A stretch of DNA of 64,000 nucleotides from Janthinobacterium lividum (GTDB lineage: Bacteria; Pseudomonadota; Gammaproteobacteria; Burkholderiales; Burkholderiaceae_D). Positions within the stretch are counted from its first letter, which is position 1; each line of letters begins with the position of its first letter. Under the pieces are notes generated by a model that was not told the origin of the DNA, did not search any database, and saw nothing but the letters and a program-made list of their open reading frames with translations. This document shows positions 46,385 through 57,365 of the stretch, piece by piece. The stretch is taken from assembly GCF_011601275.1 (NCBI RefSeq), contig NZ_JAAOLY010000009.1:62001-126000 (forward strand), read 5' to 3'. A program made the position numbers and the translations under genes.

Positions 46385-48469
46385 CTAAGCGGGCAGCATG
46401 CTGCCTTCGTGCAGCAGCGCTTCGAAGGCGGCGGCGGCCAGGGGGCGGCTGAACAGGTAGCCCTGCATCTGGTCGCAGCCGTGCTGGCGCAGGAAGGCCA
46501 GCTGCTGTTCCGTTTCCACGCCTTCGGCGATGACTTTCAGGCGCAGGCTGTGCGCCAGCGAAATGATGGCGCGCACGATGGCCGCGTCGTCGATGCTGTG
46601 CGTGATGTCGCTGACGAAGGTTTTGTCGATTTTCAGCACGTCGATGGGGAAGTGGCGCAGGTAGGCCAGGCTGGAATAGCCGGTGCCGAAGTCGTCGATC
46701 GACAGTTGCACGCCCAGCGCCTTCAGCTTGGCCATGATGGCCGTGGCTTGCTCCACGTCATGCATTACCATGCTTTCCGTCAATTCCAGTTCCAGGTGGG
46801 CCGCGGCGAGTCCCGTGTCCGCCAGCACCTGGGCCACCGCGTGCAGCAGGTTCTTTTGCTTGAATTGCCGCGCCGACAGGTTGACGGCCAGGCGCAGCGG
46901 GCCATGGCCTGCCAGTTGCCAGGCGCGCGTCTGGGCGCACGCCGTGCGCAGCACCCAGTCGCCGATGGGGGTGATCAAGCCCATTTCCTCGGCCAGGCCG
47001 ATAAAGCTGGCAGGGGGAATACGCCCCAGCTGCGGATGTTGCCAGCGCAGCAGCGCTTCCATGCCCACCACGGCGCCGCTGGCCAGGTCCAGCTGGGGCT
47101 GGTATTCCAGGTGGAACTGCCCCCGTTCCAGGGCGTGGCGCAACTCGCTCTCCAGTTCCAGCCTCTCGAGGGTGCCCGCATTCATGCTCGAGGCATAGAA
47201 TTGCCAGTGGCCCCGTCCCTGTTCCTTGGCGCGGTACATGGCGATGTCGGCGTGCTTGATCAGGGTGTCGGCATCGCCGCCATCGTCGGGATACACGGCC
47301 ACGCCCATGCAGCAGCTGAGGAAAAATTCATATTCGCCCAGTTGCAGCGGCTGCGCCACGGCGTCCTGGATGCGCTGCAGGATGGCGGCGCCCGGTTCGC
47401 CATTGCCATGCTGGGGCAGCAGCAGCACGAATTCGTCGCCGCCCGGGCGCGCCACCGTGTCGACTTCGCGCGTGGCGTCGCACAGGCGCTCGGCCACGCT
47501 TTTCAGCACCAGGTCGCCCGCGTCGTGGCCCAGGGTGTCGTTGACGAATTTGAAGCGGTCGAGGTCGATGAAGACCACCCACAGGGGCTGGCCGCTGCGC
47601 CGCGTCACGGCCATCGCCTGCTCCAGCCGTTCGCGCAGCAGGGCCCGGTTGGCCAGGCCCGTCAGGATATCGTGCCTGGCCTGGAATTCCAGTTCCTGTT
47701 CGAAACGCATGACGGTGCTGATGTCGTATTGCGCCACGACAAAGTGGCTGAGCGCGCCATCGCCATCGTCGCGCACGGGTGCGACGAACAGCTCGCTCCA
47801 GTAGCTGCTGCCATCCTTGCGGAAATTGCGCACGATGGCCTTGCCTTCGCGCTGTTCGCGCAGGGCCGTCGTAATGGCGTGCATGTCTTGCCGTCCTTGC
47901 TCGGGACCCTGCAAGTCTTCCAGGCGCTGGCCGATGACTTCGTCGGCCGCATAACCGGTGATGCGTTCGAAGGCGGGGTTGACGTACTCGATCAGGTAGC
48001 CCGGCGCATCGGCGCTGCACAGGATGATGGCGTTGGCCGACACTTCGATGATGCGTTCGCGCAAACGCAGCGACTTTTCATTGTGCATGCGCGCGGCGAT
48101 GTCTTCGGACAGGCGCAAATTGGCAAACTGCAGCGCCGCCGTGCGTTCGCCCGTGATGCGGGCAATCACGGAATTGCGCGACACCAGCTGATACACATAC
48201 GCGGCTGCCAGCAGGCTCGACAGCATTCCACCCAGCAGCACATACAGCGAGCCGCGATGGTTGGCGTCCAGGCCCATGCCTTTGGCCGGCAGCAGGGCGG
48301 CGCCCAAGGTGTGTCCGCTGGCGTGGTACTGCAGCAGCAGCCGGGCGCTTTCCGCTTCGATCTGGCGCGCCGAGGCGTAGCAAAGGGCCGTCAGGCACAG
48401 TCCGAACGCCAGCGTGAGCAGGGCCGAGGTGGAAACGGAAATGGAGATGCGTTTGAAGAATGATTGCAT
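46385..48469 (-). CDS. membrane GGDEF-EAL protein with PAS domain (c-di-GMP turnover)
   Basis: A 694-residue signalling protein. Two N-terminal membrane segments bracket a short periplasmic part, followed by a PAS domain (about residues 145-250, EVSANAIILCSADAPGYLIEYVNPAFERITGY). The diguanylate cyclase domain has an intact ARPGGDEFVLLL and the inhibitory REVD site five residues before it. The phosphodiesterase domain has GMEALLRWQHP (EAL), LELELTESMVM, DDFGTGYSSL and KIDKTFVSD, so both activities look possible. The ATG at 48469 is preferred to the long upstream open frame. It is divergent from a Crp-like regulator. Confidence 0.93.
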   Translation of the reverse strand: MQSFFKRISISVSTSALLTLAFGLCLTALCYASARQIEAESARLLLQYHASGHTLGAALLPAKGMGLDANHRGSLYVLLGGMLSSLLAAAYVYQLVSRNSVIARITGERTAALQFANLRLSEDIAARMHNEKSLRLRERIIEVSANAIILCSADAPGYLIEYVNPAFERITGYAADEVIGQRLEDLQGPEQGRQDMHAITTALREQREGKAIVRNFRKDGSSYWSELFVAPVRDDGDGALSHFVVAQYDISTVMRFEQELEFQARHDILTGLANRALLRERLEQAMAVTRRSGQPLWVVFIDLDRFKFVNDTLGHDAGDLVLKSVAERLCDATREVDTVARPGGDEFVLLLPQHGNGEPGAAILQRIQDAVAQPLQLGEYEFFLSCCMGVAVYPDDGGDADTLIKHADIAMYRAKEQGRGHWQFYASSMNAGTLERLELESELRHALERGQFHLEYQPQLDLASGAVVGMEALLRWQHPQLGRIPPASFIGLAEEMGLITPIGDWVLRTACAQTRAWQLAGHGPLRLAVNLSARQFKQKNLLHAVAQVLADTGLAAAHLELELTESMVMHDVEQATAIMAKLKALGVQLSIDDFGTGYSSLAYLRHFPIDVLKIDKTFVSDITHSIDDAAIVRAIISLAHSLRLKVIAEGVETEQQLAFLRQHGCDQMQGYLFSRPLAAAAFEALLHEGSMLPA

Positions 48470-48548
48470 GGTGGTCCCGTGGCAGCGCCGGTGCCGATCC
48501 ATGATCAGGCAGGCCGGGCAGTGACTGACTGTAGGGTGCACGGCGAAA

Positions 48549-48578
48549 TGCCGTCCGTTCGCTACCGAACGGACGGCA
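48549..48578. promoter_or_regulatory. 13-bp perfect inverted repeat in divergent promoter region
   Basis: TGCCGTCCGTTCG and CGAACGGACGGCA pair perfectly around CTAC. It lies between the GGDEF-EAL gene (start 48469, minus) and the Crp-like gene (start 48705, plus). No T run follows on either strand, so an operator or an attenuating hairpin are both possible. Upstream TGACTGACTG may be part of the same control region. Confidence 0.5.
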
Positions 48579-48704
48579 ATGCCGACAAGAAATATAGTCG
48601 GGTCACTGTGCCAGCGCTGTGTTACGCTGCACCACATGGCGCCCCTCGTTCGGACGCCTTTCATCGATCCCCTAGCTGACGACTGGAAAACAGGAAACCT
48701 GCCC

Positions 48705-49445
48705 ATGTCGAGTCCGCATGCCCAGTTGCACAACCCGAATCAAAACCATTTGCTCGCCGCCATGCTCGACGCCGATTTCGCGCGCCTGGCCCCCCACCTG
48801 GAGCAAGTATCCATGCTGCTCGGTGACGTGATCTACGATTCGGGCGACAAGCTGCAGCATGTGTATTTCCCCACCACGGCCATCGTTTCCATTCACTACC
48901 TGCTGGAAAACGGCGGCTCGTCGGAAATTGCCGGCGTCGGCAATGAAGGCGTCGTGGGCGTGTCGCTGTTCATGGGCGGCAACTCGACGCCGAGCCGCGC
49001 CGTCGTGCAGACGGGCGGCGTCGGCTACCGGCTGAAGGCGCATCTGCTGATGGAAGAATTCGACCGCGCCGGTCCCGTCATGCGTTTGCTGCTGCGCTAT
49101 ACGCAAGCGCTGATCACGCAAATGTCGCAGACGGCCGTGTGCAACCGCCACCATACGGTGGAGCAGCAGCTGTGCCGCTGGCTGCTGCTGACCATGGACC
49201 GCCTGCCGAACCGCGAGCTGACCATGACGCAGGAACTCATCGCCAACATGCTGGGCGTGCGCCGCGAAGGCGTGACGGAAGCGGCCGGGCGCCTGCAGGC
49301 GCGTGGCTTCATCAGCTACCGGCGCGGCCACATTACAGTGCAGGACCGCGCCGGGCTGGAAGGCACGGTCTGCGAATGCTATGGCGTGGTCAAAAAGGAA
49401 TTCGCGCGCCTGCTGTCGGACGTGCGCCAGCGCCAAACGCATTAA
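48705..49445 (+). CDS. Crp/Fnr-family transcriptional regulator
   Basis: A 246-residue regulator with an N-terminal cyclic-nucleotide-like beta-barrel (VIYDSGDKLQHVYFPTTAIVSI, GVGNEGVVGVSLFMGG) and a C-terminal winged helix (LTMTQELIANMLGVRREGVTEAAGRLQARGFISYRRGHI). The classic cAMP-binding Glu-Arg pair is not evident, and no Fnr-type cysteine cluster is seen, so the signal is unknown. The ATG at 48705 has AGGAAA upstream. It is divergent from the GGDEF-EAL gene and 46 bp upstream of a hybrid histidine kinase. Confidence 0.92.
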   Translation: MSSPHAQLHNPNQNHLLAAMLDADFARLAPHLEQVSMLLGDVIYDSGDKLQHVYFPTTAIVSIHYLLENGGSSEIAGVGNEGVVGVSLFMGGNSTPSRAVVQTGGVGYRLKAHLLMEEFDRAGPVMRLLLRYTQALITQMSQTAVCNRHHTVEQQLCRWLLLTMDRLPNRELTMTQELIANMLGVRREGVTEAAGRLQARGFISYRRGHITVQDRAGLEGTVCECYGVVKKEFARLLSDVRQRQTH

Positions 49446-49491
49446 CTCCCCTCCATCTTCTCTCTTATTGCTGTCACAGTCCGGGCTACCC

Positions 49492-51396
49492 ATGCATGCA
49501 GTTGAAAATAATCCTACCCGCGCGCCATCGCGCTGGCCCGTAGCGCTGGCGTTTTCGTTCAGCGCCATCGTGCTGCTGGCCATCGGCGCACTGGCCTGGC
49601 GCCCGCCGTTTGAAACCGCCATGCTGATCGATGCGCTGGTATTGCTCCTGCTCTTGCTGCTCCTGGCGCTGTACCGGCGCATGGTGGCGGCCAGCCTGCC
49701 GCGCCAGCTGCTCAAGGCGGGCGCCTTGCAGGATGCGATTTTCAACAGCGCCAATTTCTCGTGCATCGCCACCGATGCGCAAGGCGTCATCCAGATTTTC
49801 AACGTGGGCGCCGAACGCATGCTGGGCTACGAAGCCGGCGAGGTGGTCGACAAGCAGACGCCGGCCGGCATTTCCGATGCCCAGGAGCTCATCGCCCGCG
49901 CAGCCGCCTTGAGCGCCGAACTCGCTACTGTCATCACGCCCGGAGTGGAAGCGCTGGTGTTCAAGGCCGGGCGCGGCATCGAAGACATTTATGAACAGAC
50001 GTATATCCGCAAGGATGGCAGCCGCTTTCCCGCCATCGTCTCGGTGACGGCGCTGCGCGACGTGCACAGCAAGGTCATCGGTTACTTGCTGATCGGCACC
50101 GACAACACGGCGCGCAAGCAGGTCGAGGCGGAACAGGCGCTGCTCGACCAGCGCCTGCGCGAACAGCAGGCCTACACGCGTTCGCTGGTCGAGAGCAACA
50201 ACGCCGAGTTGACGAAGGCGCGCCAGGTGGCGGAAAAGGCCAACCGCGCCAAGTCCGAATTTTTGTCCAGCATGAGCCACGAATTGCGCACGCCGCTGAA
50301 CGCCGTGCTGGGCTTTGCGCAGCTGATGGCGTCCGACGTGCCGCCACCCACCGTGCCGCAGCAGCGCTCGATCGAGCAAATCCTCAAGGGCGGCTGGTAT
50401 CTGCTGCGCCTGATTAATGAAATCCTCGACCTGGCCATGATCGAATCGGGCAAGGTCACCTTGTCGCAGGAAGCCATGTCGCTGCTCGACGTGTTGCAGG
50501 ATTGCCAGGCAATGATCGCGCCGCAGGCGGAAAAGCGCGGCATCCGCATGCATTTCCCCCGTTGCGGCCAGGCCTTCTATGTGCATGCGGACCGCACGCG
50601 CGTGAAACAGGTGATGGTCAACCTGCTGTCGAACGCCATCAAGTATAACCAGGGCGGCGGCGCCGTCACCGTCGAATGCAGCCGCCATGGCGAGCGTGTG
50701 CGCGTGAGCGTGCGCGACAGCGGCGCCGGTCTCGATGCGGGCCAGGTAGCCCAGCTGTTCCAGCCCTTCAACCGCCTGGGACAGGAAAACAGCACGGAAG
50801 AGGGCACGGGCATCGGCCTCGTCGTCACCAAGCAGCTGGTCGAATTGATGGGCGGTACCATCGGCGTCGACAGCACGGTCGGCGTGGGCACCACGTTCTG
50901 GTTCGAGCTGGCCGCCAGCAGCGCGCCGGAACTGGTGCTGGGCGAAGGCGACGCGCTGCCGCAAGTGCAGGAACCGCAGGCCAGCCGACGTACCTTGCTG
51001 TACGTGGAAGACAATCCCGCCAACCTGGCGCTGGTGGAGCAATTGATCGCCCGCCGCAGCGATTTGAAACTGCTCACGGCCATCGATGCGCACCTGGGCA
51101 TCGACCTGGCGCGCACGTATCAGCCGGACGTGATCTTGATGGATATCAACCTGCCCGGCATCAGCGGCTTTGGCGCGCTGCACATCCTGCACGATGACCC
51201 GCTCACGAAACATATTCCCGTGATGGCCCTGTCGGCCAACGCCGTGCCGCGCGACATCGAGAAGGGCCTGGAAGCGGGCTTCTTCCGCTACCTGACCAAG
51301 CCGATCAAGGTCGTCGAATTCATGGATGCGCTCGACGTGGCCCTGCACCATGCGGCCGCGCACGGCCTGGCCGACGACATTCACGCAGTACGCTAA
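49492..51396 (+). CDS. hybrid histidine kinase (PAS, HisKA, HATPase, REC)
   Basis: A 634-residue membrane hybrid sensor kinase. Two N-terminal membrane segments (VALAFSFSAIVLLAIGALAW and ALVLLLLLLLLALYR) with almost no periplasmic domain are followed by a PAS domain (AIFNSANFSCIATDAQGVIQIF), a short coiled coil, the H-box EFLSSMSHELRTPLNAVLGFAQ, N-box QVMVNLLSNAIKY, G-boxes DSGAGLD and GTGIGLVVTKQL, and a C-terminal receiver (LLYVEDNPANLALV, DVILMDINLPG). There is no Hpt domain. AGGCTACCC is a poor RBS. It lies 28 bp before a REC-PAS gene that is likely part of the same pathway. Confidence 0.94.
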   Translation: MHAVENNPTRAPSRWPVALAFSFSAIVLLAIGALAWRPPFETAMLIDALVLLLLLLLLALYRRMVAASLPRQLLKAGALQDAIFNSANFSCIATDAQGVIQIFNVGAERMLGYEAGEVVDKQTPAGISDAQELIARAAALSAELATVITPGVEALVFKAGRGIEDIYEQTYIRKDGSRFPAIVSVTALRDVHSKVIGYLLIGTDNTARKQVEAEQALLDQRLREQQAYTRSLVESNNAELTKARQVAEKANRAKSEFLSSMSHELRTPLNAVLGFAQLMASDVPPPTVPQQRSIEQILKGGWYLLRLINEILDLAMIESGKVTLSQEAMSLLDVLQDCQAMIAPQAEKRGIRMHFPRCGQAFYVHADRTRVKQVMVNLLSNAIKYNQGGGAVTVECSRHGERVRVSVRDSGAGLDAGQVAQLFQPFNRLGQENSTEEGTGIGLVVTKQLVELMGGTIGVDSTVGVGTTFWFELAASSAPELVLGEGDALPQVQEPQASRRTLLYVEDNPANLALVEQLIARRSDLKLLTAIDAHLGIDLARTYQPDVILMDINLPGISGFGALHILHDDPLTKHIPVMALSANAVPRDIEKGLEAGFFRYLTKPIKVVEFMDALDVALHHAAAHGLADDIHAVR

Positions 51397-51424
51397 TTCA
51401 GCACTTAATTTTAGGAATACCGCC

Positions 51425-52231
51425 ATGCTTCAAGCCACCGAGATTCTGAACGCCAGCATCCTCATCGTCGATGACCAGGAGGCGAACGTCATGCTGCTGG
51501 AACAGGTGCTGCGCAATGCCGGCTATACGCGCATCACTTCCACCATGGACCCGCAAGCCGTGCGCGCGCTGCACCAGCAGCACCGCTACGACCTGATCCT
51601 GCTCGACTTGCAAATGCCGGAAATGGATGGTTTTGAAGTCATGGAAGGCTTGCGCGACATCGAGGCGGGCAGCTATCTGCCCGTGCTGGTGATCACGGCC
51701 CAGCCCGGCCACAAGCTGCGCGCGCTGCAAGCGGGCGCCAAGGATTTCGTCAGCAAACCGTTCGACCTGGTGGAAGTGAAAACGCGCATCCACAACATGC
51801 TGGAAGTGCGCCTGCTGTACCAGAAGCTGGCCGAATACAACAAGTCGCTCGAGCAGATGGTGGAAGAGCGCACGGCGGAACTGCGCGAAAGCGAAGCGCG
51901 CTTCCAGCGCTTCACGGAACTGTCGTCCGACTGGTACTGGGAACAGGATGCGCAGGGCAATCTGACGCGCTTTTCCGGCCCCGTGGCTGAAATGCTGGGC
52001 ATCGGCAGCGAGGAAGAGCCGCAGCGCTGGAACGCCACCGAGCGCGCCTTGCTCGACGCAAAAATCGCCGCGCGCGAACCGTTCCTCGACTTCATCTACA
52101 GCCGCACGAATGCGGATGGCAGCATGCAGTATCTGCAGGTCAGCGGCGAACCGATGTTCGACAATGGCAGCCGCTTCATCGGCTACCGCGGCATTGGCCT
52201 CGACGTCACGGAACGCCATCGCATCGGCTGA
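51425..52231 (+). CDS. response regulator with REC, coiled-coil and PAS, no output domain
   Basis: A 268-residue protein: receiver domain (ILIVDDQEANVMLLEQVLRNAG, phosphoacceptor Asp in LILLDLQMPEMDGFEV, Lys in VSKPFDLVEV), a short coiled coil (KLAEYNKSLEQMVEERTAEL), then one PAS domain ending GIGLDVTERHRIG. No kinase, GGDEF or DNA-binding domain follows and the stop comes right at the end of the PAS. AGGAA precedes the ATG at 51425. It sits 28 bp after the hybrid kinase. It may deliver its signal by protein-protein contact or be a shortened hybrid protein. Confidence 0.9.
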   Translation: MLQATEILNASILIVDDQEANVMLLEQVLRNAGYTRITSTMDPQAVRALHQQHRYDLILLDLQMPEMDGFEVMEGLRDIEAGSYLPVLVITAQPGHKLRALQAGAKDFVSKPFDLVEVKTRIHNMLEVRLLYQKLAEYNKSLEQMVEERTAELRESEARFQRFTELSSDWYWEQDAQGNLTRFSGPVAEMLGIGSEEEPQRWNATERALLDAKIAAREPFLDFIYSRTNADGSMQYLQVSGEPMFDNGSRFIGYRGIGLDVTERHRIG

Positions 52232-52269
52232 TTTATACTCGGTGCTATCGATACTGATCAGGAAAAATC

Positions 52270-52527
52270 ATGACTGACAAATCAAGGCCACAATACTGGT
52301 TCCCCGCCAAGACCTATGGCTGGGGCTGGGGCTTGCCCATCACCTGGCAGGGCTGGCTGGTGTTCCTGGCGGCGCTGGCGCTGTTCGCGTGCGGCGCCTT
52401 CCTGTTCCCGCCGCAAACCATGCTGGTCGGCTACATCGTCTATGAAGTGGCCATCGTTGCCGTGCTCATTTTCATCTGCCAGCTGAAGGGCCAACCGACC
52501 AGCTGGCGCTGGGGCAAGAAGAAGTAG
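52270..52527 (+). CDS. small inner-membrane protein
   Basis: An 85-residue protein with two hydrophobic helices (GWLVFLAALALFACGAFLF and MLVGYIVYEVAIVAVLIFICQL) and short charged ends. The N-terminal part is aromatic-rich (YWFPAKTYGWGWGLPITWQGW), a pattern also seen in small membrane proteins of this group. AGGAAAAATC precedes the ATG. I do not know its function. It lies between the signalling cluster and the TPP riboswitch; the gap to thiC (52528-52805) is taken up by the riboswitch and its expression platform. Confidence 0.8.
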   Translation: MTDKSRPQYWFPAKTYGWGWGLPITWQGWLVFLAALALFACGAFLFPPQTMLVGYIVYEVAIVAVLIFICQLKGQPTSWRWGKKK

Positions 52528-52616
52528 AGCGATGTACAAAGACGACACCTGCAAGAAATCATCTGGCCACGCGACGTGAACCGCGTATAATTGGCTCGCT
52601 GCCGCAAGGCGGCAAA

Positions 52617-52716
52617 CGCTAGGGGTCCTGCCTTTTGCTGTGGAAACACGGTGCAAGCGCGGGTGAGAAATACCCTCCGAACCTGATCTGGATAATGCCA
52701 GCGAAGGGAAGCTTTA
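52617..52716 (+). promoter_or_regulatory. TPP riboswitch (THI element)
   Basis: The conserved THI-box blocks are present in order: CTAGGGGT, then after a variable stem GGTGAGAAATACCCTCCGAA, CCTGATCTGGATAATGCCAG and CGAAGGGAAG. Boundaries are approximate. Thiamine pyrophosphate should turn off the downstream thi operon. The distance to the thiC ATG is about 90 bases. Confidence 0.95.
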
Positions 52717-52757
52717 GGATGAACGCACCCCGCCTTTCCGCGTGCGCAATTCCGAAC

Positions 52758-54719
<1,962 letters not shown>

Positions 54720-54730
54720 AGGAGAGCGTG

Positions 54731-54943
54731 ATGCCTGCGTTCATCAACATCACGCTCAACGGCGCACCGCACCAGGTGCCGCCGGGGCAAACCCTGGATC
54801 AATTGATCGCCGCCCTGTCGCTGGAAAACCAGGCGCTGGCGCTGGCCGTCAACCGCAATGTCGTGCCGCGCAAGGCGTGGCCGGGACAGGTCTTGCAAAC
54901 CCAGGATCAAGTGGAAATAGTCCGCGCCATCGGCGGCGGCTGA
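54731..54943 (+). CDS. thiS: sulfur carrier protein ThiS
   Basis: A 70-residue ubiquitin-like sulfur carrier for the thiazole ring. It begins MPAFINITLNGAPHQVPPGQTLDQLI and ends with the required Gly-Gly (VRAIGGG), with one more glycine. The ATG lies 11 bp after the thiC stop, with GGAGAG upstream. A structured repeat follows 12 bp later, between thiS and thiG. Its adenylylation partner ThiF is not in the window. Confidence 0.95.
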   Translation: MPAFINITLNGAPHQVPPGQTLDQLIAALSLENQALALAVNRNVVPRKAWPGQVLQTQDQVEIVRAIGGG

Positions 54944-54955
54944 AAACGTCCAAGC

Positions 54956-55067
54956 AAACCTACTGCGCGTCGCGCTTTGCGGCCTGCGATGCTCACCGGC
55001 TCGGCGCCCCCGTGCTCAAGCACGGGGGCGCGTCTCGGCCACAAAGCATCGCCGCTCGCTACGGTTT
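54956..55067. repeat. structured dispersed repeat, copy 2 (AAACC...GGTTT element)
   Basis: Second copy of the element at 30088-30185, inside the thi operon. It shares AAACCTACTGCGCGTCGC, TTGCGGCCTGCGATGCTCAC, TCTCGGCCACAA and GCCGCTCGCTACGGTTT. Its apex is a 12-bp stem (CGCCCCCGTGC and complement, near 55005-55030) with a TCAA loop, unrelated in sequence to that of copy 1. The inner arms GCTTTG and CAAAGC pair perfectly. Confidence 0.82.
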
Positions 55068-55100
55068 TCTTCGAACGTTTAAAAACTTAAGGAAAAGCAC

Positions 55101-55895
55101 ATGAATACCGCAACAAACGACGACCTGCTGACCATCGCAGGCAAACAGTATCAATCGCGCTTGCTGGTCGGCAGCGGCAAGTACAAGGATTTGCCGCAGA
55201 CGCGTGTAGCGACGGATGCGGCCGAGGCGCAGATCATCACGGTGGCGATCCGCAGGGTAAATATCGGCCAGGATCTGAACGCGCCCAGCCTGCTCGACTT
55301 CGTGCCGCCCGACCAGTACACGATTTTGCCGAATACGGCCGGCTGCTACAACGCCAAGGACGCCGTCTATACCCTGCAACTGGCGCGCGAGCTGCTGGGC
55401 GGGCGCAATCTCGTGAAACTGGAAGTGCTCGGTGACGAAAAGACCTTGTTTCCGCACATGCCGGAAACGTTGATTGCGGCAGAAGCGCTGGTCAAGGATG
55501 GCTTTGATGTGATGGTGTACTGCAGCGACGACCCGATCCAGGCGAAGATTCTGGAAGACATCGGCTGCGTGGCCGTCATGCCGCTCGCGTCCCTGATCGG
55601 CTCGGGCATGGGCATCTTGAACCCGTGGAACTTGTCGCTGATCATCGACCAGGCGAAAGTGCCCGTGCTCGTCGATGCTGGCGTGGGCACGGCGTCGGAT
55701 GCTGCCATTGCCATGGAGCTCGGTTGCGATGGCGTGCTGATGAATACGGCCATTGCAGGCGCGCGCGACCCCGTACGCATGGCGCATGCGATGAAGCTGG
55801 CCGTGCGGGCCGGACGCGAAGCGTTTCTGGCGGGACGCATGCCGCGCAAGTTTGCCGCATCGCCGTCGTCGCCGATGGCGGGCCGCCTGGCGTGA
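55101..55895 (+). CDS. thiG: thiazole synthase ThiG
   Basis: ThiG builds the thiazole phosphate unit from DXP, dehydroglycine and ThiS-thiocarboxylate. The 264-residue TIM-barrel protein starts [22 protein letters not shown], has [15 protein letters not shown], the catalytic lysine region [18 protein letters not shown] and the phosphate-binding [41 protein letters not shown] precedes the ATG. Its stop is 8 bp before the thiD ATG. The structured repeat lies upstream. Confidence 0.98.
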   Translation: MNTATNDDLLTIAGKQYQSRLLVGSGKYKDLPQTRVATDAAEAQIITVAIRRVNIGQDLNAPSLLDFVPPDQYTILPNTAGCYNAKDAVYTLQLARELLGGRNLVKLEVLGDEKTLFPHMPETLIAAEALVKDGFDVMVYCSDDPIQAKILEDIGCVAVMPLASLIGSGMGILNPWNLSLIIDQAKVPVLVDAGVGTASDAAIAMELGCDGVLMNTAIAGARDPVRMAHAMKLAVRAGREAFLAGRMPRKFAASPSSPMAGRLA

Positions 55896-55903
55896 GGGCG
55901 CCG

Positions 55904-56665
55904 ATGCGCCGCACTGTGCTCGTGTTTGCCGGCGCGGACCCATCGGGCGGCGCCGGTATCGCCGCCGATATCGTGGCGATTGCCGCGCAGGGCGGGCATG
56001 CCTTGCCCGTCATCACGGCGCTGACGGTGCAGGACAACGACCGCGTCTTTGGCGTCGAGCCGGTGGCGCCGGAATTGCTGCGCCGGCAGGCGCAGGCGTT
56101 GATCGACAAGGTTGTCATCGATGCCGTGAAGATCGGCATTCCCGGCAGCGCCGCGAATGCGGCCGTCATTGCGCAACTGGTCCGTCAATTGCGGCTGGCC
56201 CACCCAGGCTTGCCTGTGGTGCTCGATCCCGTGCTGGCCAGCGGCCATGGCGACGTGCTCAGCCGGGACGATGCCGTACTGGCGCTGGCGCCCTTGTTGC
56301 CGGTGACTACCGTGATCGTACCGAACGGGCCGGAAGCGCTGGCTCTCGGCGGCGTAGAAAACTTGCGCGCGCAAGGCTGTCGGAACGTGCTGGTGACGGG
56401 CGGCCACGGCGAAGGCGAGATGATCGTCAACCGCTGGTTTGACGCCGACGGCAGGGAGCAAGCGTGGCGCTGGCCGCGCTTGCCTGGCGCTTTCCACGGC
56501 AGCGGCTGCACTTTGGCGTCCGCTATCGCGGCTTACCTGGCACAAGGCGTGCCGATGCAAGAGGCGCTCGATGGCGCTCAAAGTTATTGTCATGCGGCCC
56601 TGTCCGACGCGTATGCGATAGCGCCAGGTCAGCTGATACCGCAACGATTCATTCAAATTCAATAA
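55904..56665 (+). CDS. thiD: hydroxymethylpyrimidine (phosphate) kinase ThiD
   Basis: ThiD phosphorylates HMP to HMP-PP for thiamine assembly. The 253-residue ribokinase-fold protein has VLVFAGADPSGGAGIAADI at the N terminus, DAVKIGIPGS, VLDPVLASGHGDVL, and the ATP/anion motif GAFHGSGCTLASAIAAYLA. The ATG at 55904 has GAGGG five bases upstream; a GTG at 55892 overlapping the thiG stop is in frame and possible. It lies in the middle of the thi operon, with thiE 10 bp downstream. Confidence 0.95.
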   Translation: MRRTVLVFAGADPSGGAGIAADIVAIAAQGGHALPVITALTVQDNDRVFGVEPVAPELLRRQAQALIDKVVIDAVKIGIPGSAANAAVIAQLVRQLRLAHPGLPVVLDPVLASGHGDVLSRDDAVLALAPLLPVTTVIVPNGPEALALGGVENLRAQGCRNVLVTGGHGEGEMIVNRWFDADGREQAWRWPRLPGAFHGSGCTLASAIAAYLAQGVPMQEALDGAQSYCHAALSDAYAIAPGQLIPQRFIQIQ

Positions 56666-56675
56666 GGAAAACATC

Positions 56676-57287
56676 ATGCGTGGACTGTATCTGGTCACCC
56701 CGAACTGGGACGACACCGACCGCCTGCTCGACGTGAGCGAGCAAGCCTTGCAGGAAGGCGTGGCCCTGCTGCAATACCGCCACAAGAGCGCCGACGCGGA
56801 GCAGCGGCGCGAACAGGCTGGCGCCTTGCTGGACCTGGCCCGCAAGTATGGCGTGCCTTTCATCATCAACGATTTTATCGAGCTGTGCGAAGAGCTCGAT
56901 GCGGACGGCGTGCATGTGGGCGGCACGGATGCGTCCGTGGCGCAGGTGCGCGCGCGGCTGGGCAAGGACAAGATCGTCGGTGCCTCGTGCTATGGCGACA
57001 TGGCATTGGCAAGGGCGGCTGAGGCGGGCGGCGCCAGCTATGTGGCCTTCGGCGGCTTTTATCCGTCGCTGGTGAAAAAGTACCCGGTCACGACGCCGCT
57101 GGACATCGTGCTGCAGGCGAAACGCGAGATTGCCTTGCCCTGCGTGGTGATCGGCGGCATGACGCCGGAGAACGCCGCGCCGCTGGCCGTGCGCGGGGCC
57201 GACATGGTGGCGGCCATCAGCAGCGTCTATCAGGCGGACGATGTGAATATTGCGGTGCAGCAATTCAATCACTTGTTTGCGGCGTGA
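56676..57287 (+). CDS. thiE: thiamine phosphate synthase ThiE
   Basis: ThiE joins the pyrimidine and thiazole units to thiamine phosphate. The 203-residue TIM-barrel protein has MRGLYLVTP, VALLQYRHKSAD (substrate site), FIINDFIELCEELDADGVHVGGTDASV, GASCYGDMALARAAEAGGASYVAFGGFYPS and PCVVIGGMTPENAAPLAVRGADMVAAIS. AAGGAAAACATC precedes the ATG. It is the last thi gene; no clear terminator is seen in the 78 bp to the next gene. Confidence 0.97.
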   Translation: MRGLYLVTPNWDDTDRLLDVSEQALQEGVALLQYRHKSADAEQRREQAGALLDLARKYGVPFIINDFIELCEELDADGVHVGGTDASVAQVRARLGKDKIVGASCYGDMALARAAEAGGASYVAFGGFYPSLVKKYPVTTPLDIVLQAKREIALPCVVIGGMTPENAAPLAVRGADMVAAISSVYQADDVNIAVQQFNHLFAA

Positions 57288-57365
57288 GCATGGACGTGCA
57301 GGGCTGGTTTGGGGGAATAATCGGCATATAATAAGAACATCATTCATTACCGAGGTCCCCCACCC

